Program-made: the position numbers and the translations under genes
Source of the DNA: JAHBNG01 sp039028975
Lineage (GTDB): Bacteria > Chloroflexota > Anaerolineae > Caldilineales > Caldilineaceae
Direction of reading: 5' to 3'
Assembly (NCBI GenBank): GCA_039028975.1
Contig: JBCCHB010000151.1
Span: forward strand, 1-39,419
DNA: 39,419 nt
Shown here: piece after piece, positions 33,107-39,419 of the stretch
How the letters are laid out: every line of letters begins with the position of its first letter
Numbering within the stretch: the first letter of the stretch is position 1
The notes under the pieces: generated by a model
The model's input: the letters and a program-made list of their open reading frames with translations, nothing else
Told to the model about the DNA's origin: nothing
Databases searched by the model: none

Positions 33107-33596
33107 CATAGACAATATAGAGAAACCAACACAACGTCATTCAGCGCGGGCCCTTCTGGTAACGCCCGATAGCCGCGTTCTGCTTATTCAGTCGCGCGAA
33201 CCTGAGAGCGGTCAGGTGCTATGGTGCCCACCTGGCGGGGGAGTGGAAGTAGGCGAGACCCTAGAGGAATGCCTTTGTCGTGAATTATACGAGGAAACCG
33301 GGATGAGCGCGTTACCGCCGTTCAGACATGTCTGGAATCGACAAGCCACTTTCACTTGGGCTGGTGAGCGCATCAACCAACAAGAAACCTATTATCTCAT
33401 TCACACCCCGTGGTTTAAGCCATCTATGGTGAACAACCCAGAATGTGCAGAAACTGATTCCTTCTTAGGCTTCCGTTGGTGGCCAGCGAATTCAATAGAA
33501 GATTCCGATGAGTTGTTTATTCCCGAAAATCTAGGTAGGCATCTCAACGAACTGCTCAACAGAAATAATTCTGATTATCCTATCGAAGTTGGTTAA
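33102..33596 (+). CDS. Nudix hydrolase
   Basis: This 164-residue protein has a complete Nudix box (GX5EX7REUXEEXGU) running from Gly46 through Glu52, Arg60-Glu61, Glu64-Glu65 and Gly67. The fold hydrolyses nucleoside diphosphates linked to another group, often with Mg2+, in housekeeping or detoxification. ATG 33102 is preferred over the 33075 start, which would include part of the upstream gene debris. No clear Shine-Dalgarno precedes it. The specific substrate cannot be predicted. Confidence 0.9.
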   Translation: MNIDNIEKPTQRHSARALLVTPDSRVLLIQSREPESGQVLWCPPGGGVEVGETLEECLCRELYEETGMSALPPFRHVWNRQATFTWAGERINQQETYYLIHTPWFKPSMVNNPECAETDSFLGFRWWPANSIEDSDELFIPENLGRHLNELLNRNNSDYPIEVG

Positions 33597-33897
33597 ATCT
33601 TGCTGCCATTTCATCGCCTGCACTGGTACAGTGTATTATAAATTATGCGACATTAGAGTCGTTACCCGTAGGTCCGGTTTGTGACCGGACAATTTCCCAT
33701 TGCACCTATTCGAAAAGCCCTGTGGAAGCCTTCTCTCTTAGAGAAAATTACGGATCCACAACTACTTTCCGGTACCTCCCCGCGATTCAGGATGGTTTGG
33801 TTTTTTGTTGCGCTTGAGGTTGCTCCGACAAACCTCATTGTTGAATTACCTGGCTCAATCTAAAGGTGGAGTTGATCTAGGAGAGGATTAAGGAGAA
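33597..33897. other. Spacer with a small hairpin, no gene recognised
   Basis: This 301-bp gap contains gtccggt-ttgtg-accggac (33672-33690), a perfect 7-bp stem, and a downstream AGGAG that serves the following gene. A 60-codon open frame at 33681-33863 has no recognisable similarity or ribosome binding site and is not annotated. Confidence 0.5.
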
Positions 33898-34923
33898 ATG
33901 ATGTCTTCCTCTGATCTCGAAAGGGAGAAAAAAGAGCGTATTCAACTGATAACAAGCCCTAAGCAGGACATTGCATGGATTGTTAAGGAAGCGTGCAACA
34001 GTGATATCCGCGACAAAGAGCGCATTACTGTAGGATACTCAAATGAGGTATATGCCATAACAACGCAGTCAGGGCAAGAGGCTATCGTCCGGATTCATTG
34101 GTATGAAAGTCCCTACTTTGAAAACGAAAAGTGGGCATTGGAACGACTAGCAAATGAAGGTTTGCCTGTCCCTCAGGTATTGTATCTGTCGCATCATCTT
34201 CCAGGTGATATTCCTCGCTCTGTCTGTGTGGAAACCCGGCTTGTAGGCGAATCGCTGGAAACATTGATTGCTGCTGGATCCATAACGAGTAAAGAACTTC
34301 GGCCACTGCTCTTTGACCTAGGTAAACTCCTGCGTAAGCTTCATGCGGTATCTATGGCTGGATTTGGGTCTATCAAGGCCAATGGGCGGGGTGAAGCACA
34401 AACATGGCAGGAAGCTTATGTCACTGGATTGCCGCGAGAGAGTGCTCATGAGGCGGCTTGGCATGTGGGCTTGCCCGAAAAGATCATCACAGAATCAATC
34501 GATTTGCTGATCCATTTTGCGGCGCTAGGTGACAAAGTTCTGCCGTGCCTATTGCATGGTGATTTTAATTTACAAAATGTCATGGTGTTAAATGGTCAAA
34601 TCACTGGGCTAATCGATTTTGAGTTCTGCGAGAGTGGAGACGCCGCTAAAGAAGTGCCATTTGGCAAGCTAGACTCCGATGGGTGGAGTCGATTCTTTGG
34701 TAGACAACCAATACCAAGTGAGTGGATTCTGGAAGGCTATTTTGATGGGATACCAGCGGACGAAACTTTTGCGCAAAGGATGATGTGGTTCAGGCTAGCG
34801 AATAGCCTTGGCGGATTGGCATACCACGGTGTGAATGACAAAGATAATGCACGTTTCATGAACTTTTTGCGCCAGCAGTTCCCTAGAGATCTGACAAAGG
34901 TACGAGAGTATTTATGTCAATAG
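33898..34923 (+). CDS. Phosphotransferase of the aminoglycoside/choline kinase (APH) family
   Basis: This 341-residue protein has the APH-type kinase core. The catalytic loop LLHGDFNLQNV contains Asp222 and Asn227, and the metal-binding GLIDFEF contains Asp240. The N-lobe begins at about residue 40, with GYSNEVYAITTQSGQEAIVRI resembling the nucleotide-binding strands. Substrates in this family range from aminoglycosides and macrolides to choline and homoserine. AAGGAG lies just before the ATG pair at 33898. Antibiotic resistance should not be assumed. Confidence 0.88.
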   Translation: MMSSSDLEREKKERIQLITSPKQDIAWIVKEACNSDIRDKERITVGYSNEVYAITTQSGQEAIVRIHWYESPYFENEKWALERLANEGLPVPQVLYLSHHLPGDIPRSVCVETRLVGESLETLIAAGSITSKELRPLLFDLGKLLRKLHAVSMAGFGSIKANGRGEAQTWQEAYVTGLPRESAHEAAWHVGLPEKIITESIDLLIHFAALGDKVLPCLLHGDFNLQNVMVLNGQITGLIDFEFCESGDAAKEVPFGKLDSDGWSRFFGRQPIPSEWILEGYFDGIPADETFAQRMMWFRLANSLGGLAYHGVNDKDNARFMNFLRQQFPRDLTKVREYLCQ

Positions 34924-34945
34924 AATCTATCTATACTGCGGCCGC

Positions 34946-35002
34946 TTTCAAAACCATAGTTTTCCTTAACTCTACCAGAGAGACCAAACTACGGTTTTGA
35001 AA
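34946..35002. terminator. Near-perfect 17-bp inverted repeat after the APH gene
   Basis: tttcaaaaccatagttt (34946-34962) pairs with aaactacggttttgaaa (34986-35002) with one mismatch and a 23-nt loop, 22 bp after the stop. The style matches the 3024-3083 stem (ends in aaaacc/ggtttt words), suggesting one family of terminator-like repeats. The rest of the gap to 35222 holds nothing I recognise. Confidence 0.5.
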
Positions 35003-35222
35003 CGGAGCTGAGTATAAATAAAAACTGTGTCTAGTCGTTTGCCGAAGAGAAAAAATGGAACATCGTTAGACGCAAGTAGGTGATTGGAGAGCACTGATTG
35101 TGGGGTTGGCTCGGCATAGGTGCTAACCTTACACATTGCCTATTCAATTATGTCGAAGAAATTTGAAGCAATGGCCGGAAGTGCGCAGATCAGAGCCGGA
35201 AAACTTTGGGGATAGACGCTAA

Positions 35223-35285
35223 ATGCAACCAACCAATTTTCTTATCATCTCCTCGGACGAACATAACAAACGCTATTTGAGCTGA
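35223..35285 (+). pseudogene. Sulfatase N-terminal stub (20 residues)
   Basis: ATG 35223 opens MQPTNFLIISSDEHNKRYLS followed by TGA. NFLIISSDEH is the first strand and metal-ligand Asp of a sulfatase, and the stub stops where the LGCYG block would begin. A GGGGA (35208-35212 region) sits ten bases upstream, so the old start region is intact. The rest of the gene is gone: the next sequence is the 3' end of the convergent MFS gene. Confidence 0.55.
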
Positions 35286-35304
35286 ACTCATCTTCGCCCG
35301 GTCT

Positions 35305-36486
35305 CTATGTTTCTTTTCTAGGCAACTGCCACAAAATGGCGGACCCAATCAGACCCATAATCCCCCAAAAGACGAACGGTGTGCTGAGACCGTATTCAGC
35401 AAGCGCATTGCCAATTGGGGGGGACAGAAACCCACCCGCCTCGCGTAACGTCGCCATAAACCCCAACGCTGTACCAACATATTCATACCCAATACCATCA
35501 ACTTCTTGGGCGGCCGCCTGATGAATCGACATGTATGCATCAAAAAAGAATCCTGACACAATGAGTGCGATCCAGATCAGAATGCCGTCCACAATTGAAA
35601 AGGATAGTACGCCGATACCCATCACAGCGATGCTGACGACCATAAAAATGCGCCGTGACCGCGCACGGTCAGATAGCAACGATAGGGGAATGACTCCGAT
35701 CAAGCTGACCAGAAAAAACGTTGCCAATGTCTGATCCGCCAAGACGGGACTCCAACCAATCTCTTTGAGATAGAGCGGCAAGTAGCCTGAAAATCCGCGA
35801 TAGCATGCCCAGAAGCTACCCGTCCCCAGACCAATTAACCATAGCTCGCGTGATTGAACAACGTGACGCAGCCCATCGATGAAGGTGAGTTTGTCCGATA
35901 TGGATGGCGGTTTTGCTTCTGCTGCCGGATAGAAGAGAAGCCACAGTACGCCAAATAGAATCGCAAGAGCGCCATACAAGATGAGCACCGCACCCCAACC
36001 ACCCAATAGGGGCGATAGGAAGCTGGCACTCAATGAGGAGCCTAGTGTGAGGCCGATGGCAAATCCGGCCGATACAAAGCCTGTCGCTAGCCCGCGCCGT
36101 TCTGGAAACCATGACCCGGCTGCTTTGTGTAAATTAGGCGGAATGGCAGGCGTAACGAAGCCATGTAGTAGCACGGTAACCATGAAGCTAACATAATCAA
36201 AAGAGAATGCTCGCAACGCGCCAAATATACCAACGAGCAGACAGGCAATGCCGATGGTCATTCGTGGCCCAAAGCGATCACCCAAAATGCCCATTGGGAT
36301 GCTGATAAGAAACGCTGCGAAGGAGGCAGCGCCCCACACAACGCCGATCTGTAAAATCGTCAGATCAAGGTCAGCCGCTATCTCAGTAAAGAGCACCGGC
36401 AATGACAACAAAGGCATTGCGTAAGCAAACATCGATGTGAACGCGGCAAGAGCAAGAATCCACCATTTATTCATAGTATAGGACAT
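35305..36486 (-). CDS. MFS transporter
   Basis: This 393-residue protein has twelve probable membrane helices, the A-motif-like loop GILGDRFGPR between helices two and three, and the mid-protein repeat SLLSDRARSRR between helices eight and nine. This is typical of anion/organic-acid MFS families. It is the third gene on the minus strand after kynureninase and indoleamine dioxygenase, 142 bp downstream, so it may carry tryptophan, kynurenine or anthranilate. The first ATG (36486) is used; a second four codons later is possible. The intervening spacer has a small ccaga-ttaac-tctgg hairpin (36574-36588). Confidence 0.87.
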   Translation of the reverse strand: MSYTMNKWWILALAAFTSMFAYAMPLLSLPVLFTEIAADLDLTILQIGVVWGAASFAAFLISIPMGILGDRFGPRMTIGIACLLVGIFGALRAFSFDYVSFMVTVLLHGFVTPAIPPNLHKAAGSWFPERRGLATGFVSAGFAIGLTLGSSLSASFLSPLLGGWGAVLILYGALAILFGVLWLLFYPAAEAKPPSISDKLTFIDGLRHVVQSRELWLIGLGTGSFWACYRGFSGYLPLYLKEIGWSPVLADQTLATFFLVSLIGVIPLSLLSDRARSRRIFMVVSIAVMGIGVLSFSIVDGILIWIALIVSGFFFDAYMSIHQAAAQEVDGIGYEYVGTALGFMATLREAGGFLSPPIGNALAEYGLSTPFVFWGIMGLIGSAILWQLPRKET

Positions 36487-36628
36487 TTAATGGTTGCGGA
36501 TGAGTCTAGACGATACAATTTTACTTTTGCTCGGATACTTAGCGTCAGCCAATTGCAATGTACTTGAAGTTCGCCAGATTAACTCTGGACTAGGCGACCA
36601 AGCGACTGCAGACTGTTATTTATTGTAT

Positions 36629-37753
36629 TCACGTTCTTTTTGCTTTCGTTTCTTTGCGGGCTTGGCTTAAAAATGGGACAAAACTGGTGCCACCGGTTCC
36701 TAAACCATCTTCGCCATCTTTGCCCTGTTGCAGCACGTAACGTGCAGCAACCTCCATATGCGCCCTTCTAAATTCGTCAAGCTCGTCAATGCATTGATTG
36801 AAGACCGCTGCCAGTTGAGTTGATTCAGCTTTGCGCTCTTGAACAAATTCATAAAGAGATTTGCCCATTGCCAAATCTTCTATAAACCGTCGATGTTTGG
36901 GCGGCATGTATTGGCGCATTAAGGTTAAAAATGGTTGGGTTTTAGGATGCAGATGCTCAATGCCGAGCGCAGCATCATAAGCTTGTAGCAGGCTACTCTG
37001 TGCTGCGCTGCCGCCATGCATTTTAAGCGGGGTGCTACTGACGCCTTCAAACACGATTCCGGCCTGATCCCATCCAGTCAAAAAGATGCGGATGCGGTTG
37101 TAAAAGATGTGTGGATCACACTTTTCGTAGACGCGGATCAGGGCTCTATTGACGTTGTGGAAAATCGGCCAAATCATGTCCAACAACTCGACCACACATC
37201 CTACATGGCCATCCGCGGCGGCCGCTTTCGCCTTGCAAAGCAGTTGAAGGGCAGGAGCACCGGTTGCTTCAAGCGCGGCGGTGGCTGTGAAAAACCATTG
37301 TTCGTCCATACCACCCATGAAATGTTGGGTACAGGCAAGATTTTCAGTATGAATCCCCTCTGTTGGATCAAGCCTACGCCAATTGTTGAGCACAACTGAA
37401 CTGTGGGTAATCATGGGTGGACGTCCCAACCGCTCTGCAGTGGTAGCCCATGGGACAGCCAATGCTGCTGGAAGACGCTGTGTAGCTGGGGCTTCTGTCC
37501 AGATATAGGCCATGCACAATGCGGATACGATCAGCATAGCGCGTTCAAGCTCCGCGTTGGTGGTGAGCAAGCTGAGATCAGGCGTTGGCAAGTTGGCAAC
37601 TGTGCTGCGGACACGACTTGTCAGCACCAAATAGGGCAATTCGGCACCAAGCCGATCCCATTCGGCAAATTCGGGTGGCAGCTTAGTTAGTGGATCGTCT
37701 GAAGGCAAAAAGCCGCGTATAGGATCGACATCATAGTTGGCTAAATCGAGCAT
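36629..37753 (-). CDS. Indoleamine 2,3-dioxygenase (IDO family)
   Basis: This 374-residue haem dioxygenase is of the IDO type, not the tetrameric bacterial tryptophan 2,3-dioxygenase. Landmarks are the helix-rich N-terminus, GGSAAQSSLLQAYDAALGIEH, MRQYMPPKHRRF, and ELDEFRRAHMEVAARYVL with the expected proximal haem ligand His332. The C-terminal GTGGTSFVPFLSQAR loop covers the active site. The expected reaction is O2-dependent opening of the indole ring of tryptophan to N-formylkynurenine. Its ATG overlaps the kynureninase stop by one base (TAATG), so the pair is translationally coupled. Length and motifs agree with characterised IDOs. Bacteria more often use the TDO form in this operon setting. 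Confidence 0.9.
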   Translation of the reverse strand: MLDLANYDVDPIRGFLPSDDPLTKLPPEFAEWDRLGAELPYLVLTSRVRSTVANLPTPDLSLLTTNAELERAMLIVSALCMAYIWTEAPATQRLPAALAVPWATTAERLGRPPMITHSSVVLNNWRRLDPTEGIHTENLACTQHFMGGMDEQWFFTATAALEATGAPALQLLCKAKAAAADGHVGCVVELLDMIWPIFHNVNRALIRVYEKCDPHIFYNRIRIFLTGWDQAGIVFEGVSSTPLKMHGGSAAQSSLLQAYDAALGIEHLHPKTQPFLTLMRQYMPPKHRRFIEDLAMGKSLYEFVQERKAESTQLAAVFNQCIDELDEFRRAHMEVAARYVLQQGKDGEDGLGTGGTSFVPFLSQARKETKAKRT

Positions 37754-39018
37754 TATGTCACCCCTATGCCTGAAGAGTTGGTCGCGTATTTCTCATACAG
37801 CTTCTCTTCCATGATCTTCTTCATCCGCATTACTGCCGTGTGCAGATCGGTAAACGAAGTGTACATCGGCGTAACGCCCAGACGAATATTATCAGGGGCA
37901 CGGAAGTCGGGGATGATCTTCATGTCCTTGATCATACTCTGGTTGACGCGCCAACCTTCGGGATGCCCAACCGCCACATGTGAACCACGCCATTTGGCAT
38001 CGCGCGGTGAGTTGAGGGTGAAGCCATGAGGCTTGAGGTGCTCCTTCCAGAGAGCGATGAGGTATTCAGTCTGGGCAACCGACTTTTCGCGTACTCGGTC
38101 CATGCCAGCTTCGAGCAGTAGATCAACTCCTACCCCGATTGGTGCCATTGAAAGGACGTGCGGCGTGCCAGTCAAGAATCGACCAATGCCATCCAGCGGT
38201 TCATATTCCAGCCCAAAGTCAAACTGGTTTTTCTGGCTCATCCAGCCCGCAATTGGATTGCGCAGCTTCTCCTGCAAGTCGCGACGAATATAGAGGAATG
38301 CAGGGGAGCCAGGACCACCGTTCACATATTTGTATGTGCAACCAATGGCCATATCCGCCCCCGAACCGTTCAGGTCGATGGGTACGGACCCTACCGAATG
38401 GCTCAAATCCCACACCACCAGCGAACCCACCTCTTTTGCCGCCACATTCAAGTCCGCCATGTCGTAGGTATAGGCACTCTTGAAAACTGTGTTGGTCAGT
38501 GTCAGAAACGCAGTCTCCTCATCCAATAGGGCTTTGATGCCTTCCACTGGACCCATTATGCTATCGGATGATGGCACTACCTCAATTTCATGCCGATTAC
38601 CGAGCATGTGGTTGATCTCTTGCAGTACGTAGAGATCAGACGGAAAGTTGAGGTCGTCTGTGACAATGCGTTTGCGCCCTTCCTGCAGTTGCAACGCGGC
38701 AACGAATAACTTAAACATATTGACTGACGTTGACTCGCCAATAATGACTTCATCGTGCTGAGCGCCAAGCAAATCGGCTAATTTATCCCCAACCTCTCGA
38801 GCGATCCCAAAGTGCTTTTCCGACCAAATCCGAATGAGGCGCTCTCCCCAGTCATGGAGTAGCTCGTCCATCAACGTTTTTGTTGCTTTGGGTAGCCTGC
38901 CCAGCGAGTTACCATCGAGATAGATGAGGTCTGGATCCGTGATGACAAAGCGTTCTTTGAAGTCAGCCAGCGGATCCTGGGCATCGAGTTCGTGTGCATA
39001 TGCAACATCTGTTCTCAT
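37753..39018 (-). CDS. kynU: Kynureninase
   Basis: This 421-residue PLP-dependent fold-type I enzyme has the kynureninase landmarks: YLDGNSLGRLP near the N-terminus, ESTSVNMFKLF (PLP phosphate region), SLVVWDLSHSVGSVPIDL with the PLP-binding Asp, and GCTYKYVNGGPGSPAF with the Schiff-base Lys230. The expected reaction is L-kynurenine plus water to anthranilate and L-alanine. It is the first gene of a minus-strand operon with IDO. GAGGAG lies six bases upstream of the ATG at 39018, and a promoter with -10 TATAAT stands 33 bp before it. No formamidase is part of the operon, although N-formylkynurenine must be hydrolysed between the two enzymes. Confidence 0.95.
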   Translation of the reverse strand: MRTDVAYAHELDAQDPLADFKERFVITDPDLIYLDGNSLGRLPKATKTLMDELLHDWGERLIRIWSEKHFGIAREVGDKLADLLGAQHDEVIIGESTSVNMFKLFVAALQLQEGRKRIVTDDLNFPSDLYVLQEINHMLGNRHEIEVVPSSDSIMGPVEGIKALLDEETAFLTLTNTVFKSAYTYDMADLNVAAKEVGSLVVWDLSHSVGSVPIDLNGSGADMAIGCTYKYVNGGPGSPAFLYIRRDLQEKLRNPIAGWMSQKNQFDFGLEYEPLDGIGRFLTGTPHVLSMAPIGVGVDLLLEAGMDRVREKSVAQTEYLIALWKEHLKPHGFTLNSPRDAKWRGSHVAVGHPEGWRVNQSMIKDMKIIPDFRAPDNIRLGVTPMYTSFTDLHTAVMRMKKIMEEKLYEKYATNSSGIGVT

Positions 39019-39050
39019 AGATTCTCCTCAAGTTACCTAAAGCGTATTGG

Positions 39051-39079
39051 ATTATAGCGGCAATGCTAGGTTGCGTCAT
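39051..39079 (-). promoter_or_regulatory. Sigma-70-like promoter of the kynureninase operon
   Basis: On the minus strand a perfect -10 TATAAT (39051-39056) follows an ATGACG (39074-39079; four of six matches to TTGACA) with the optimal 17-bp spacing. The transcript would start about 25 bp before the GAGGAG ribosome binding site and ATG. Confidence 0.6.
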
Positions 39080-39135
39080 TATTTCACAAATGAATTGACC
39101 TTTAGCAGTCCTGCGTAAGCTTTGTTCTAGTAGCA

Positions 39136-39244
39136 GTAGTTCACGATTGTTATGTGATCTAGAGCAGTTAGCACACCCACGTGCGGTTGCATCCGTATAG
39201 AACCGCACGTGGGTGTCCTAGCTTAACGGGAAATCGTGAACTAC
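39136..39244. repeat. Doubly nested inverted repeat upstream of kynU
   Basis: Outer arms gtagttcacgatt (39136-39148) and aatcgtgaactac (39232-39244) are exact reverse complements (13 bp). Inner arms acacccacgtgcggtt (39173-39188) and aaccgcacgtgggtgt (39201-39216) are exact over 16 bp, with a 12-nt loop. The 109-bp element would fold into a long hairpin with a strong tip. No gene lies inside it. It resembles a MITE or REP-like unit beside the insertion sequence at the window edge. Confidence 0.7.
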
Positions 39245-39250
39245 GGAGTA

Positions 39251-39419
39251 CAGGAAAGTATAAAAATCGACCCTGAAATCAATACCTTGATCAAAAATTA
39301 GGAAAAGAGCGAGACCTTGTGTAGAGTTTTTGTCAACCAAACGAAAGCTCAACCAAGGAATCGCTCATGGCAGAAATTATGGCACTGCTATCAAATCTAA
39401 GTCAAACGCTGACAGCAAC
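39251..39419 (+). mobile_element. Left end of a probable insertion sequence
   Basis: The stretch begins with caggaaagtataaaaatcg and leads to a transposase-like start at 39367. A 14-bp core of this left end (aggaaagtataaaa) also occurs at 27330-27343, which suggests an IS terminus. The element runs out of the window, so neither the right end nor a target duplication can be checked. Confidence 0.4.
39367..39419 (+). CDS. Transposase, 5' fragment
   Basis: Only 17 codons are visible (MAEIMALLSNLSQTLTA). The hydrophobic, Leu/Ser/Thr-rich start resembles IS4/IS701-type DDE transposases of Chloroflexi and Cyanobacteria that open with an ALLxxLxxxLTxTTLRQ pattern. The identification is from memory of the group and tentative. 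An AAGGA stands about eight bases before the ATG. The rest of the gene lies to the right of the window. Confidence 0.4.
   Translation, partial: MAEIMALLSNLSQTLTA

Noticed and set aside
32939..33172. Intact 77-residue gene
   Set aside because: Only the middle part resembles a known family; the start lies within the methyltransferase end and the tail is unrelated, so it is treated as a gene fragment.
33681..33863. 60-residue open frame between Nudix and APH genes
   Set aside because: No similarity, no ribosome binding site, ordinary chance length.
33898..34923. Antibiotic resistance kinase
   Set aside because: Only general APH-family motifs are visible; the substrate group cannot be told, so no resistance claim is made.
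36629..37753. Tryptophan 2,3-dioxygenase (TDO)
   Set aside because: The GGSAAQSS, MPPKHRRF and GTGGTSF landmarks and the length are those of the IDO family.
39173..39227. Possible integron attC site (gttagc and gcttaac beside a hairpin)
   Set aside because: The core and inverse-core patterns occur in the wrong order on both strands, one core fails the consensus, and no integrase or cassette array is present.
1..39419. tRNA, rRNA, CRISPR array or replication origin
   Set aside because: No tRNA cloverleaf, rRNA-like segment, regularly spaced direct repeats or iteron/DnaA-box cluster was noticed by eye; a dedicated scan would be needed to exclude short RNAs.

Overview
The window looks like an accessory, catabolic stretch of a bacterial chromosome with mid-range GC, most likely a Chloroflexota member (Caldilineae/Anaerolineae-like). 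That is an inference from gene style: a Tat-type lipoprotein binding protein, many sulfatases, a Peptidase_MA-like secreted protein, a PD-(D/E)XK/ATPase gene remnant of a type I associate with Chloroflexi, and intergenic spacers built from word-like short repeats. No rRNA, tRNA, CRISPR array or ribosomal protein gene was seen, so the assignment rests on style alone.

Layout. 1-3000: 3' end of a family-1 solute-binding protein and two enlarged sugar ABC permeases, with no ATPase gene. 3000-5090: a repeat-rich spacer, a secreted degenerate Peptidase_MA-like protein and a sulfatase gene remnant. 5090-21310: the main catabolic block. It starts with a divergent IclR regulator facing three operator-like palindromes. 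It then runs through cyclase-family hydrolase, cupin, SDR, duplicated DinB-like protein, VOC protein, second cyclase-family hydrolase and a hydroxyquinol-type intradiol dioxygenase. A complete Liv-type ABC importer (livK, livG, livF, livH, livM) follows, interrupted by a four-helix-bundle protein, a small membrane protein and an MFS exporter. Maleylacetate reductase and a cytochrome P450 close the block. 21320-30160: GNAT, GH3 glycosidase, an inserted minus-strand pair (HYD1-type ADP-ribosyltransferase plus DUF6881-like protein), a TfdB-like FAD monooxygenase, an orphan HEXXH protein, an intact sulfatase and a GST. 30240-35290: lipoprotein beta-helix protein, methyltransferase, Nudix and phosphotransferase genes, mixed with gene stubs (SnoaL-like, PD-(D/E)XK-like, sulfatase). 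35300-39020, minus strand: kynureninase and indoleamine 2,3-dioxygenase, coupled by a TAATG overlap, then an MFS transporter. The right edge enters an apparent insertion sequence.

How the genes may work together. The TfdB-like monooxygenase (phenol ortho-hydroxylation), the hydroxyquinol-type 1,2-dioxygenase (ring cleavage to maleylacetate) and maleylacetate reductase (to 3-oxoadipate) make a plausible lower pathway for a phenol or resorcinol-like aromatic. The P450, GST, sulfatase and cyclase-family hydrolases could unmask or activate the substrate, and the Liv-type importer could bring it in. Separately, IDO plus kynureninase would convert tryptophan through N-formylkynurenine and kynurenine to anthranilate and alanine. 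The formamidase step is missing from that operon, and the two cyclase-family hydrolases in the window are candidates for it.

The most unusual items are the solo HYD1 ADP-ribosyltransferase with its directly abutting DUF6881 partner (possible toxin-immunity or defence pair), the bacterial IDO-kynureninase operon, three IclR-operator-like sites, a four-codon leader frame coupled to the sulfatase start, and a repeated pattern of N-terminal sulfatase stubs.
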